The notes: generated from the sequence alone by a model not told the origin. A stretch of 64,000 nucleotides of DNA from Butyrivibrio hungatei NK4A153 (GCF_000424465.1 NZ_KE384196.1:149071-213070), one strand, 5' to 3'. Numbered from the stretch's first letter, positions 53,260 through 63,182 are shown. Program-made: numbers and translations.

Positions 53260-54460
53260 ATTAGGTGAGTATATAAAAAGTGCTATAAAGCAGATGAAGC
53301 ATAACGGCTACAGGACGCTTATGACAATGCTTGGTATTGTCATAGGTATAGCGGCTGTTATTGCGGTGGTTGCTCTCGGTAACGGAATGAAGCAGTACGT
53401 TAAAGACCAGATTAACGGAATATACGGTAATTACGGTGTGATCAGCATCGATACGTCGAAGACTACCGACTTTTTTACCCGGGATGATATTTCTCTGCTA
53501 AAGGAAGAGTTACCTGATATAAAAGGTGCATCGCCGGATTATTACGTTGGAGGAAAGGTTAAGGGACCCAGAGGAACGTTCCTTGCTTCTGTAGAGAGCG
53601 GAACGGAAGTGATTGAATATCAATATCCAAATAAAATTATCAAGGGAAGTTATTTCACTCAGCAGCAGGTGGAATCAGCTCAGAGAGTATGCGTTATGCT
53701 GCAAAATGATGCAAAAAAGCTCTTTGGAACCGATGAATGTCTGGGAAAAGAGATAGAACTATTAATAGACGGAAAATCAGCTAATTATACCGTTGTTGGC
53801 ATCAGAGATAATACAAATGAGATGTATGATTTCTTTACACAGGATATGGACTATTCAGCTACGATTGAGGTTCCGTATACATCGTTTGCTTCAGATTACG
53901 GGTACGATATAGGTAAATGGTCTCAGCTGTATCTTTTCACAGATCAGGATGTCTTACAGCAAAGATGCGATGAGGCACAGGTCATACTTACAAATGCGCA
54001 TGGGCTTAGAGGAGCAAATGCAATTTCTTCTTACAGCATGGCGGACATGTCGGATTCAATTGATACGATTATGAGCAAAGCAAGTACATTCCTTATCCTT
54101 GTTGCATTTATATCGCTTCTCGTTGGTGGAATTGGCATTATGAATATCATGCTCGTGTCTGTAACGGAGAGAACAAGGGAAATAGGAATAAGAAAATCCA
54201 TCGGTGCAAGAACGGGAGCGATAACCATGCAGTTTTTGTCTGAGGCGGCAATCCTTACGCTTTCGGGCGGAGTACTTGGAATTATACTTGGAATAGTTCT
54301 TGCAAGAGTGATGTGCAAGATGATTAATATGCCGCTTTTAATTCCACCTACAGCGATAGTGGGAGCAGCATTATTTTCAATAATGGTAGGCCTTGTCTTC
54401 GGTCTTTATCCTGCAAGAAAGGCTGCAAAAATGAAACCGATTGATGCATTGAGAGTGTGA
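53252..54460 (+). CDS. ABC transporter permease, MacB/FtsX type
   Basis: 402 residues. An N-terminal membrane helix after MSKLGEYIKSAIKQMKHNGY, a MacB periplasmic-type domain (GVISIDTSKTTDFFTRDD to about 260) and three C-terminal helices with the FtsX motif VSVTERTREIGIRKSIGARTG. It starts inside the adaptor gene. It is paralogous to the next gene and may form a heterodimer with it. Confidence 0.92.
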   Translation: MSKLGEYIKSAIKQMKHNGYRTLMTMLGIVIGIAAVIAVVALGNGMKQYVKDQINGIYGNYGVISIDTSKTTDFFTRDDISLLKEELPDIKGASPDYYVGGKVKGPRGTFLASVESGTEVIEYQYPNKIIKGSYFTQQQVESAQRVCVMLQNDAKKLFGTDECLGKEIELLIDGKSANYTVVGIRDNTNEMYDFFTQDMDYSATIEVPYTSFASDYGYDIGKWSQLYLFTDQDVLQQRCDEAQVILTNAHGLRGANAISSYSMADMSDSIDTIMSKASTFLILVAFISLLVGGIGIMNIMLVSVTERTREIGIRKSIGARTGAITMQFLSEAAILTLSGGVLGIILGIVLARVMCKMINMPLLIPPTAIVGAALFSIMVGLVFGLYPARKAAKMKPIDALRV

Positions 54461-54464
54461 AAAT

Positions 54465-55682
54465 ATGGGAAAAGCAGGAGAATATTTAAAAAGTGCGATT
54501 GCAAGCATACGAAATAATAAGGGAAGATCGCTTCTTACGATGCTTGGAATCATAATAGGTATAGCGTCGGTACTTACGATCCTCGTTATCGGAGACGGTC
54601 TTAAGGCTACCGCCAACGGGCAGTTTGAAGACATGGATGTTTTGACGATAGATGTATCTATTGATGAGAGCAAGACCGATAAGTGCTTTACGCCTGAAAA
54701 TATGGCTGCCGTAGAGCGCAGTATGGGTAATATATACGGATTTGGACCGAGTGTAAATATGTTTGGAACGTCTGACGGGAAAAAAGATTCTTACAGTCTG
54801 TATTTTACCGGAGTAAGTGATGTGAAGCGTTTTACCACCGGAAATAAGATTGTGCACGGGCGCTATTTTACCCGCGATGATGTTGATGAATGTAATTATG
54901 TGTGCGTTATAAGCCAAGGGGCTGCAGTTGCATTGTTTGGGTATGAAGAGGCTGTCGGAGAAACGTTTGAAGCCACTGTCGGTGAAAAGACGAAGGAATT
55001 CACCGTAGTCGGTATCAGAGAGGATACTTCGATGGATAAGGCGTATGCAGGTCAGTATGGAAACGATCCGATATTTATGCCTGATATACCATATACTGTT
55101 GTCCCTGATATGTGCGACAAGGACGTAAATAACATGTTTACTTCGGCATCTGCATATGTGCACAAAGACAATAAAGATGAAGCCCAAGCCAAGATAAAGA
55201 GTGTTGTAGAGAATGTCATGGGGCTTAGAGGCGAAAGTGCGATTAAAGTTAAATCGACGGAAGGAATGGACACCGTATCGGAGACTATCCTTGATGTAAT
55301 AACATCAGTAGTAAGTCTTATAGCGAGTATCTCTCTTCTGGTCGGAGGTATCGGTGTTATGAATATCATGACGGTATCTGTTACCGAGAGAACGAGAGAG
55401 ATCGGAATAAGGAAATCCCTTGGTGCAAGGACATCTTCAATCCTCACGCAGTTCCTTGCCGAGGCATCAATCCTTACATCCATCGGTGGAATTATCGGCA
55501 TAATCTTAGGTCTTTTATTTGCCAAACTTGCCTGCATGGTGGCCGGATTCGGCTTTGTAGTCAATCCTTTTCTTATAGCAGGTGTCGTTGCCATCTCAAC
55601 CGGAATAGGCCTGTTCTTTGGTATCTATCCCGCAAGACGCGCGGCAAAGCTCAATCCCATCGATGCACTCAGGAGTGAGTAA
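54465..55682 (+). CDS. ABC transporter permease, MacB/FtsX type (paralogue)
   Basis: 405 residues, same design as the preceding permease: AGEYLKSAIASIRNNKGRSL opening, MacB-type extracytoplasmic domain, and VSVTERTREIGIRKSLGARTS. Separated by 4 nt from its paralogue. Two permease genes with one ATPase suggest a heterodimeric FtsX-type transporter. Confidence 0.92.
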   Translation: MGKAGEYLKSAIASIRNNKGRSLLTMLGIIIGIASVLTILVIGDGLKATANGQFEDMDVLTIDVSIDESKTDKCFTPENMAAVERSMGNIYGFGPSVNMFGTSDGKKDSYSLYFTGVSDVKRFTTGNKIVHGRYFTRDDVDECNYVCVISQGAAVALFGYEEAVGETFEATVGEKTKEFTVVGIREDTSMDKAYAGQYGNDPIFMPDIPYTVVPDMCDKDVNNMFTSASAYVHKDNKDEAQAKIKSVVENVMGLRGESAIKVKSTEGMDTVSETILDVITSVVSLIASISLLVGGIGVMNIMTVSVTERTREIGIRKSLGARTSSILTQFLAEASILTSIGGIIGIILGLLFAKLACMVAGFGFVVNPFLIAGVVAISTGIGLFFGIYPARRAAKLNPIDALRSE

Positions 55683-55789
55683 TTGATAGGGGTGTTTCAT
55701 TGAACACTATAAAAACAGGATAATCTTTTAATGAATGCGTCGCATTATCGTGGTATACTAAAATGGATGAAAGTATTATGGGGTGCGGC

Positions 55790-58700
55790 GTGAGAGAGAT
55801 AGTTGAGAGAATTTTACAGGGAAAATATGAGTATGCGGAGAAGAAATTAGATTTTTCAACTCCGCGTATTGAACTTTTGGTTAGTCCCGGTGAGACTTCC
55901 GAAGGTTCTTTTACCATATTTGGACCTGAAGAAAGATTAGTGACCGGCAAAGTTAGCTCCACCGAGATAAGGATGGAGGTGCTCACAGAGAATTTTTCCG
56001 GTTCTCCTTATGAAGTATCTTATAGATTTAATTCCGTTGGACTATCGCAGGGTGATGTGCTCCAGGGGAATTTTAGAATAGTATCAAATCAGGGAGAGTA
56101 TGTTCTTCCTTTCGTAGTCACTGTGAGACATGAGCAGATAGCGTCAAGTCTCGGTGACATCAAGAATCTGTTTCATTTTGCAAACCTTGCAAAGACTGAC
56201 TGGGAAGAGGCGATTGACCTCTTTTATTCAAGTGACTTTATTTCCATATTCAAGGGAAATGATGAGCAGTACGAGAGTCTTTACAGAGGACTTTCCTACG
56301 TGCCCGGCAATGAGCAGAACGTCGAGGAATTTCTTATTGCGATCAGTAAGAAACGCCCGATGAATTTTTTGCTTGATCAAAAAGAACTTGTCATTGATTA
56401 TACGGGGCTTCCGCATGACAATGGCATTCTTATAACAAGAAACGGCTGGGGATACAGCAAACTAAAAGCACAGATTGAAGGCGACTTCATCATGCTTGAT
56501 AAATACGAGATCACTGAGGATGATTTTACCGGAAGCAGCTGCCATCTTAAGCTTCGTCTTCGTACCGAGAAGCTTCACAACGGCAATAATTTCGGAAAGA
56601 TTGTTTTTTACAATGCCTTCTTCAAGGCGGAGCTTCCTGTGACGGTGTCGGTAAATCTTACCGGAAAGCATCCTTCCGCCGCTTATCAGGAGAAGAAGAA
56701 ACTGGTAGTTCAGCTCGTTAAGACATACGAGAGCTTCAGATGCAAAAAAATAACTTCAAGAGTGTGGGTTTCGGAAACGGGCAAGATTATTTCCAAGATG
56801 AACGCTCTTGATGATAAAGATATTGAGTTCAGACTTTATACGGCTCAGTACTACATTACTGCGGGCAGAGTCAATGAAGGAAAGTGGATACTCGATCAGG
56901 TTGCCATGGATGTTGAGAATGCACCGGGTGATGTGCTGTACAGCTATCATCTGTATCTGACTTCTCTTTGCAGCAAAGAGGACAGGATAATAAATGACGT
57001 CTCCGAGAGGCTTGAGGGAATATTTAGGAGAAATCCCGACAACTGGCGTATAGCGTGGCTTCTTCAGTATGTGAGCGAAGAGCATGTGATGAGCGGTCAG
57101 AGAAAGTGGATGATGATCGGAGAGCAGCTTTCACACGGTTGCATGAGTCCGATATTGTACCTCGAAGGAATGAATATCTTGAATGAGGCGCCTTCCATCC
57201 TTGCAAGACTTGACAGTCAGGAACTGAGCGTTCTTGAATATGGGGCAAAAAAAGAAATCTTAAGCCTCAATCTTATAGATCAGATTGTGTATTTGTCGGC
57301 AAGAGTAAGGAATTTCGACAAGAGACTCTTTAGAATACTTAAGGCCTGTTACAAGATTAAGGAGAGCGACGATGTGCTTGAAGCCATCGTATCTCTTTTG
57401 ATAAAGGGCGGTGAAACCGGAAGGTTTGCATTTGAGTGGTATGAAAAGGGCGTTGAGAGAGAACTTAGGATTACAAGGCTCTACGAGTATTACATGATGT
57501 CCATTTATGTAAAAGAGGATGGACAGCTTCCTTGCGAGATCAGCAAGATGGTTCTCATGTATTTCTCATATCAGAGTACTCTTGAGTATGACAAAAATGC
57601 GATCCTATACAGATATATTCATGAAAGAAGGCAGGAATATCCTGAACTTTACGATACATATGTGCCTCAGATCGAGAAATATCTGATGGCTCAGCTTGAT
57701 AAAGGACGTGTGGGCAAAGACCTTGGCTATCTGTATAAGAATCTTTTGACCAAGCAGATGGTTGATGCATCGAATGCGTCTAAGGTGCTTTCGGTTCTTT
57801 ATACATCTGAGATCAAGACCGACAATCAGCAGATGTGCGGAGTTTGTGTCATTTACGATAAGTGTGCCAAAGAGATGCGCTATCCGATGAGCGGCGGACG
57901 TGCGTTTGTGCCTCTTTACGGAAGCGATTATACGGTCCTTTTGGTCGATCATGACGAAAACAGATATGCGGTGAGCGTGCCTTATTCAAACATCAAGATG
58001 ATGATTCCGGGCAAGCTTTCGGGCTATGCGATTCCTTATATCCAGAAGGGCAGGGAGAATCTTGATCTGTTCCTGTGCGACCTCGGTAAAAACGCGTATA
58101 CCATAGATATGGAGAATGTCGGAAGGTACAGAGACCTTGCGGAATCCGAATTTGTAAAGAAGGAATACAGAAACGAGATACAGAGCAGTCTTGTGAGATT
58201 CTATTATGACAATGATTTTACGAGACAGCTTACGGAGTATCTTGTGGGGATTAATCCCATAGACATGACGGGGCATGAGCGAAACGAGATCATAGAGCTT
58301 ATGGTCCTCGGAGGTTTGTGCAATAACGCGCTTGAGTGGATGGGTACTTACGGAACGTACGGGATAGACGCCAAAGTAATCCTTAGGATGTGCAACAGGC
58401 TTATCGATATGGATGATCTCGGAGTCTCGGCAAAAGAAATCGAGATTGCGTACTACGCTTTTGTAAACGGCAAGTATGACGAGCAGCTTCTTAAGTATCT
58501 TGAGAAGAACTTTACCGGAACGGTCAAAGAGATGAGGGATATCTGGAAGGCTTCGGAGGCTTTCGGAATAGATACTTATTCTCTTTCCGAGAGGATGCTT
58601 GTTCAGATGCTTTTCAGCGGATCGTACATCGGTGAAAAGATTGATATTTTCAAGTCTTATGTACGAAGCGGAGCAAACGCGGACGTCGAGATGGCGTTTT

Positions 58701-59389
58701 TGTCACTCGGAGCATATGACTATTTTGTACATGGAAGCGTTACCGACAGGTATGTATTCGAGAGGATAGAGGCTTTGGCACTTCAGGAGCTTCCAATCCA
58801 GGATGTGTGCAAACTGGCGTATCTTAGATATTATGCTACGGAAAAGAGCTCCGAAGAATCGGTAAACAAAGATGTAGCCAAGACTTTCATAAAGAGTCTT
58901 ATGGCAAACAATATATATTTCCCGTTCTATCTTGAGTATTCGGAGATAGTTCCCGAGCTTTCGCACTTTGCGGACAAGACGATGCTTGAGTACAGGACGG
59001 AACCCGGAACGCACTGTTATATTCATTACAGGCTTGCGGGCGAAGAGGACAATGAGTACCACAGCATCGAACTTCAGGAGATGTACGAGGGTATATATGT
59101 CTGCGCCTTTGTTCTCTTTTTCGGGGAACAGCTTCAGTACTATATCACCGAGGATAAAGAAGCTGATGAGGATGCTCTTACAGAGAGCGGAACCATTCAA
59201 AAGAGTGATATTACAAAGAATCAGCGTGACAGTAACAGCAGATACAGTCTCATTAACGATATCATGATAGGAGAGACACTGCAGGATTATGATACGGTGG
59301 ACAAGCTCCTTGCGGAATATCAGAACAAGAACTTTGTCTGCAACGGTATTTTTAGACCGATACAGGAAAACAGTTACAGTAAAGAGTAA
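55790..59389 (+). CDS. very large DUF5717-like protein
   Basis: 1199 residues, cytosolic, with no signal peptide and no membrane segment that I can see. The N-terminal quarter looks like beta-sandwich repeats (FSTPRIELLVSPGETSEGSF, LLDQKELVIDYTGLPHDNG). The long middle (300-1000) is alpha-solenoid/TPR-like, and the C-terminal 170 residues hold a beta domain (MLEYRTEPGTHCYIHYRLAG, MYEGIYVCAFVLFFGEQLQY). I recall this architecture as DUF5717, restricted to Lachnospiraceae and relatives. GTG 55790 with TGGGGTG upstream is preferred because the next in-frame ATGs at 55763 and 55778 lack a ribosome site. A TGGTATACT -10-like box ends at 55759. Confidence 0.72.
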   Translation: MREIVERILQGKYEYAEKKLDFSTPRIELLVSPGETSEGSFTIFGPEERLVTGKVSSTEIRMEVLTENFSGSPYEVSYRFNSVGLSQGDVLQGNFRIVSNQGEYVLPFVVTVRHEQIASSLGDIKNLFHFANLAKTDWEEAIDLFYSSDFISIFKGNDEQYESLYRGLSYVPGNEQNVEEFLIAISKKRPMNFLLDQKELVIDYTGLPHDNGILITRNGWGYSKLKAQIEGDFIMLDKYEITEDDFTGSSCHLKLRLRTEKLHNGNNFGKIVFYNAFFKAELPVTVSVNLTGKHPSAAYQEKKKLVVQLVKTYESFRCKKITSRVWVSETGKIISKMNALDDKDIEFRLYTAQYYITAGRVNEGKWILDQVAMDVENAPGDVLYSYHLYLTSLCSKEDRIINDVSERLEGIFRRNPDNWRIAWLLQYVSEEHVMSGQRKWMMIGEQLSHGCMSPILYLEGMNILNEAPSILARLDSQELSVLEYGAKKEILSLNLIDQIVYLSARVRNFDKRLFRILKACYKIKESDDVLEAIVSLLIKGGETGRFAFEWYEKGVERELRITRLYEYYMMSIYVKEDGQLPCEISKMVLMYFSYQSTLEYDKNAILYRYIHERRQEYPELYDTYVPQIEKYLMAQLDKGRVGKDLGYLYKNLLTKQMVDASNASKVLSVLYTSEIKTDNQQMCGVCVIYDKCAKEMRYPMSGGRAFVPLYGSDYTVLLVDHDENRYAVSVPYSNIKMMIPGKLSGYAIPYIQKGRENLDLFLCDLGKNAYTIDMENVGRYRDLAESEFVKKEYRNEIQSSLVRFYYDNDFTRQLTEYLVGINPIDMTGHERNEIIELMVLGGLCNNALEWMGTYGTYGIDAKVILRMCNRLIDMDDLGVSAKEIEIAYYAFVNGKYDEQLLKYLEKNFTGTVKEMRDIWKASEAFGIDTYSLSERMLVQMLFSGSYIGEKIDIFKSYVRSGANADVEMAFLSLGAYDYFVHGSVTDRYVFERIEALALQELPIQDVCKLAYLRYYATEKSSEESVNKDVAKTFIKSLMANNIYFPFYLEYSEIVPELSHFADKTMLEYRTEPGTHCYIHYRLAGEEDNEYHSIELQEMYEGIYVCAFVLFFGEQLQYYITEDKEADEDALTESGTIQKSDITKNQRDSNSRYSLINDIMIGETLQDYDTVDKLLAEYQNKNFVCNGIFRPIQENSYSKE

Positions 59390-59403
59390 GAGGAAGATAT
59401 AAA

Positions 59404-60702
59404 ATGCTTTTTGGAAATTCTGAGGAAAGACGTTTTGTACTTGGATATGATCTGGGAGAGAAGGTCTCACAGATAAGCTTTCTTGCATCCGATGCGGATA
59501 TGCCGGAAACCTTATCGGTGCTTGCAGGATCCGAACTTTATAACATTCCTACCGTTCTTTGCAAAAAAAATGACGTCAACCAGTGGTTCTATGGAAAAGA
59601 GGCTGTTCGTCACATAGAGGAACAGGACGGCATTCCTGTTTACGGCCTTGTTAGTGCCGCAAGAGAAGGAAAGCCTGTGGCTGTCGGAGACGGAGAATAC
59701 GATCCGATAGCTCTTTTGACCCTGTTCATAAAAAGAAGTTTATCGCTTTTATCAATGGAACTTTCTCTTGATAATGTCGAGGCAATAATGTTTACCACGA
59801 GATCGCTTGATAACAGGATGATTCAGGTTCTCAATGCGGTGACGTCGGCACTTGAGTTTAAGACTGAGAATATTTTTTACCAGAGCCACGAGGAAAGTTT
59901 CTACAATTATATGTTGTATCAGCCCGAAGAGCTCATGAATCATACGGTTGTTGCCTGTGATTTTGATATGGAGACTTTGCGTGTGTATGAGATGAATCTC
60001 AATCATAATACGACACCTGTTGTAGCGACGATTGATGAGAGTACGTATGACGACCTTAAGTTTTCTGCAGAGGGCTTCCCTAAGGAGGGCGCGGCTTATC
60101 ACAAGATGTGCGAGAGGCTTGACGATGAGTTCCTGACTGTTATGCAGAAGGTTTGCAGTGAGAAGATCATTTCTACGGTATTTCTTTTGGGTGACGGATT
60201 CAGGGAGAAGTGGCAAAAGAGATCTTTGGAGTTTTTGTGCAGGACCAGAAGGGTCTTTCAGGGAAACAACATGTTCAGCAAGGGAGCGAGCATAGCGGCA
60301 AGAGAGAGGATCAAACCCACAAAGCCCTTAAAGTTCGTGTTTCTTGGCGAAGATAAGCTTAAGTCGAATCTTGGAATAAATCTTTTAAAGTGCGGAACAG
60401 AAGTGTATTGCGCACTTCTTGATGCGGGAATAAACTGGTACGAAGCTGAGACGGGAATGGATATTATCATGGATCAGAGCGGAATTCTAAATATCCAGGT
60501 GACGCCGCTTACGGGCAAAAAGCCCAAGATGGTGCAGTTGTATCTTGACGGGCTTGAGAAGAGACCGCCCGGAACCACGAGGCTGAAGATTCTTATGAAT
60601 ATGAATTCTGTCAGCGAAGTGAACGTGAGAGTGCTTGATATGGGATTTGGAGAGCTTTTCCCTTCATCCGGTAAATCATGGGAACAGATCATAGAACTTT
60701 AA
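59404..60702 (+). CDS. DUF5716-like protein with actin/Hsp70-like fold signature
   Basis: 432 residues. The N-terminus has FVLGYDLGEKVSQISFL (residues 11-27), reminiscent of the phosphate-1 loop of actin/Hsp70 ATPases; VVACDFDMETLRVYEMN near 180-196 resembles the phosphate-2 region; VFLLGDGFREKW near 259-270 recalls the adenosine motif, and NNMFSKGASIAARERI near 285-300 the ending GAAIQA-type helix. The last 100 residues are a C-terminal beta domain. I associate this with DUF5716, the usual neighbour of DUF5717. It begins 15 nt after the DUF5717-like gene; AAGAGGAAG precedes the ATG. A nucleotide-driven assembly role is inference. Confidence 0.68.
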   Translation: MLFGNSEERRFVLGYDLGEKVSQISFLASDADMPETLSVLAGSELYNIPTVLCKKNDVNQWFYGKEAVRHIEEQDGIPVYGLVSAAREGKPVAVGDGEYDPIALLTLFIKRSLSLLSMELSLDNVEAIMFTTRSLDNRMIQVLNAVTSALEFKTENIFYQSHEESFYNYMLYQPEELMNHTVVACDFDMETLRVYEMNLNHNTTPVVATIDESTYDDLKFSAEGFPKEGAAYHKMCERLDDEFLTVMQKVCSEKIISTVFLLGDGFREKWQKRSLEFLCRTRRVFQGNNMFSKGASIAARERIKPTKPLKFVFLGEDKLKSNLGINLLKCGTEVYCALLDAGINWYEAETGMDIIMDQSGILNIQVTPLTGKKPKMVQLYLDGLEKRPPGTTRLKILMNMNSVSEVNVRVLDMGFGELFPSSGKSWEQIIEL

Positions 60703-60720
60703 TGAAAGTGGGCAGCAGAT

Positions 60721-61575
60721 ATGAATAAACCGATATTGTGCATAGGAACATACGCGCAAACGCCGTTTCATATGGAAAAGATAGGCAGAAATGTCTTCTG
60801 TATAGAAGAGCTGTGCTATTGCATCGTTCAGAACGCCTTTTTGCTCGATGAAGAGAGCTTTGGAGACGATCTTTTTGAATGGATTGAAAAAGAGTGCTCG
60901 CTGGTGAAACTTGCTGATGAGCTCAAAGGAATGGCTTCAAAAAAGTGTTCTGTTGCGGCTCTTGCGGGAACAATCCTTGATTATGTCGGATATAACACGC
61001 GCAAGGAGATTGAGCGGACGGAGAGCATACTTCGCGAAAACGCGGGGATGGATATTTACAGCAAGAAGCTTGCGAGAGCGGATTTCCTTATGCGGAGCGA
61101 GAAATACAGCATGGCGTTTAAGGAATATGAGTTTTTGCTTGAGAATACACCGGATATCGATCTTAGCATCAGAGCGAGGATCGAGCACAACGAAGGTGTG
61201 ATGTATGCGAGACTTTTTCTTTTCGACAGAGCGGCGGAGCTGTTTATGAAGGCGTATGAAGACGGTAAGAATGAAGAGTCTTATATGCAGTACCTTGCGG
61301 CGCTTCGCATGAAAATGTCGGATGAAGAGTACGTGAAGTTTGTTGCTGAGGATAAGCAGGCTTACGAAACTTCTTTGGAACTTGAGAAGAAGATGGATGA
61401 ATATTCGGATCTTTATGCCGCAAGTGATGACAACCACGTGATCGGAACGCTCGGCGTATATAAGGCAGAGGGGAAGATGCACGAGTATTATGAGAAGATA
61501 GGCGAGCTCACTGAGAGCATAAAGGCGAAGTACAGAGAGACGGTTAAGGAGAAGACCGTAGGCTCGAGGAGATGA
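60721..61575 (+). CDS. TPR-like protein of the DUF5717 cluster
   Basis: 284 residues. Residues 1-95 form a small acidic domain (KIGRNVFCIEELCYCIVQNA); residues 115-200 look like two to three tetratricopeptide repeats (ADFLMRSEKYSMAFKEYEFL, ARIEHNEGVMYARLFLFDRA, LFMKAYEDGKNEESYMQYLA). It has no signal peptide. It lies 18 nt after the DUF5716-like gene and 52 nt before the next. Probably a scaffold for the cluster; I do not recognise a family name. Confidence 0.6.
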   Translation: MNKPILCIGTYAQTPFHMEKIGRNVFCIEELCYCIVQNAFLLDEESFGDDLFEWIEKECSLVKLADELKGMASKKCSVAALAGTILDYVGYNTRKEIERTESILRENAGMDIYSKKLARADFLMRSEKYSMAFKEYEFLLENTPDIDLSIRARIEHNEGVMYARLFLFDRAAELFMKAYEDGKNEESYMQYLAALRMKMSDEEYVKFVAEDKQAYETSLELEKKMDEYSDLYAASDDNHVIGTLGVYKAEGKMHEYYEKIGELTESIKAKYRETVKEKTVGSRR

Positions 61576-61627
61576 GCAGGTTCCGAATGAATATGTTGTT
61601 TGCCGGATGCGGCAATGGGAGTAAAGA

Positions 61628-62815
61628 ATGGGGTTTTGGGACAAGATTTTTCATAAGTCCGCAGCCGATGAGTGGAAAAAACAGCAGGCTGAGCTTGAGA
61701 ACTGGAGTGACATAGTTTATACGAGAAAAGATCTCGATATGAACGATCCGGTTCAGAGAAGAGAATATATTGGAAGCTGCCTTCAGCAGATGGAGGAAGC
61801 TGCGAGAGAGCTAGATGCTCTTGAATTTGAGTACAACGATGTCACGAGTCATCTGCGGGACATGGAGGAAATCAATGCGCTTCCGCCCGAGCAGAGAAAA
61901 GAGATTGACGACTGCGCCAGAAAGATTGTTGAAGCAAGAGAATTTCAGGAGAAGTTTGACAAGAGAAAGAGCAGGATGACTGATGAAGAGTTTGAACGTA
62001 TGGACAGACTCAAAGACAATGCAAAGGAAGCATCCGAGAAACTTCTCGAAGCCGAGACTTTCCAGAAGAAGATAAAGAACGATCTTAAGCGTCTTGATTC
62101 CGAGCATGAAGCATATGTTTTCAGAGAAGACGATCTGAATGAAACAATTGAAAATTCTAAGAAACTGACTGTGACTGTGGGAGTTGTTCTCGTGGTCATG
62201 ATAGTTTTTCTTTTGATACTCCAATTTGCGTTAAAGCTTAATGTTATCTACGGCTATATGATGCTTATTCTTCTTGCGGCGATAGCGATAACCGTGCTCT
62301 ATGTGCAGAGTACCAATGCACAGGTTGAGCTAAAGAATGTGAAGAAGTCTATATCAAGGCTTATCATGCTGCAGAATCAGGTTAAAGTCAGATACGTGAA
62401 CAACACAAATCTTCTTGATTATCTGCGCATGAAATACAGGGTTATGAGTTCAACGGAACTTACGGAGCTCTACAACAAGTACCTTAGGGAGCGCAAGGAA
62501 CGCGAGAAGATTGATGATGCGAGAAGGCTTCTTGATTCCAATCAGAAGGACCTTATCTACATGCTGAGGCACTTCAGGGTGCGTGACCCCGAAATCTGGA
62601 TTCATCAGGCAGAGGCGCTTCTTAGTCATAACGAAGAAGTTGAGATAAGGCACAGCCTGAATGTGCGCCGTCAATCTCTAAGAAAGCGTATGGAATACAA
62701 CAAAGACATTGTTGCAGGCAATGCCAAGAACGAAGTGGAAGATATGGCGCGCCAGTACCCCGAGTACGCGCAGGAGATCCTCGATATGGTTTCGAAGTAT
62801 GAGGATAGGGAGTGA
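61628..62815 (+). CDS. coiled-coil membrane protein of the DUF5717 cluster
   Basis: 395 residues. Residues 1-175 are almost entirely charged coiled coil (KQQAELENWSDIVYTRKDLD, LQQMEEAARELDALEFEYND). Two closely spaced membrane helices follow at about 180-235 (TVTVGVVLVVMIVFLLILQF and YGYMMLILLAAIAITVLYV), then a second coiled coil and a C-terminal helical part with RDPEIWIHQAEALLS. A membrane-tethered docking protein for the soluble partners is plausible. Family not recognised; AAAGAATG start with GGGAGTAAAG upstream. Confidence 0.6.
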   Translation: MGFWDKIFHKSAADEWKKQQAELENWSDIVYTRKDLDMNDPVQRREYIGSCLQQMEEAARELDALEFEYNDVTSHLRDMEEINALPPEQRKEIDDCARKIVEAREFQEKFDKRKSRMTDEEFERMDRLKDNAKEASEKLLEAETFQKKIKNDLKRLDSEHEAYVFREDDLNETIENSKKLTVTVGVVLVVMIVFLLILQFALKLNVIYGYMMLILLAAIAITVLYVQSTNAQVELKNVKKSISRLIMLQNQVKVRYVNNTNLLDYLRMKYRVMSSTELTELYNKYLRERKEREKIDDARRLLDSNQKDLIYMLRHFRVRDPEIWIHQAEALLSHNEEVEIRHSLNVRRQSLRKRMEYNKDIVAGNAKNEVEDMARQYPEYAQEILDMVSKYEDRE

Positions 62816-63182
62816 AGCCTGGGAGCTGGGGCCTGAACGGGCTTCTGGCGTGGGCACCTTTTGTATGCGCGAGTGATAGGCAGGGATGTTTATTGCGAGT
62901 AGAGTCTTTTGTATGGGGCGGAGATCTGTTTTTGCGGGGATATGACTTTTTTGATGATTATATGCTGATAAAGTCATGCGAATGTGGCGAAAATCCTCGT
63001 TGACCATCGCTTAGTAGGGAGATGGTATGACCTTTTTTAAAGAAAGTGCAATAAAAAGTCATACGAATGCAGTAAGAAACCTCGTTGTGAAAGGAAATGC
63101 CATGACTTATTTGGAGTAAAATGCACGAAAAAGTCATATAGTTGTTTTTTTATATAGGTTATTTGGAGTTTTATGGTTTGGT
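62816..63182. other. intergenic region with hairpin array
   Basis: The first ~120 nt show no feature or convincing gene. From 62942 it holds three regularly spaced 36-nt hairpins (listed separately). The last 45 nt are AT-rich leader of the SprT-like gene. Confidence 0.55.
62942..63137. repeat. array of three 36-nt inverted repeats
   Basis: Hairpins at 62942-62977, 63027-63062 and 63102-63137 are each exactly 36 nt, with arms ATGACTTT/AAAGTCAT (unit 3: ATGACTT/AAGTCAT; unit 2 has one C-A mismatch, ATGACCTTTTT/AAAAAGTCAT). The loops differ. The gaps between units (49 and 39 nt) are related: both contain CGAATG and CCTCGTTG. The hairpin length and the GTGAAA...AAATG context also match the array at 16-127. 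Confidence 0.8.

Noticed and set aside
62812..63003. 63-residue open frame after the coiled-coil gene
   Set aside because: No ribosome site, unusual composition (Trp/Cys/Gly-rich), overlaps the preceding gene stop and runs into the hairpin array.
62942..63137. Integron attC sites
   Set aside because: No RYYYAAC/GTTRRRY core pair and no integrase gene seen.
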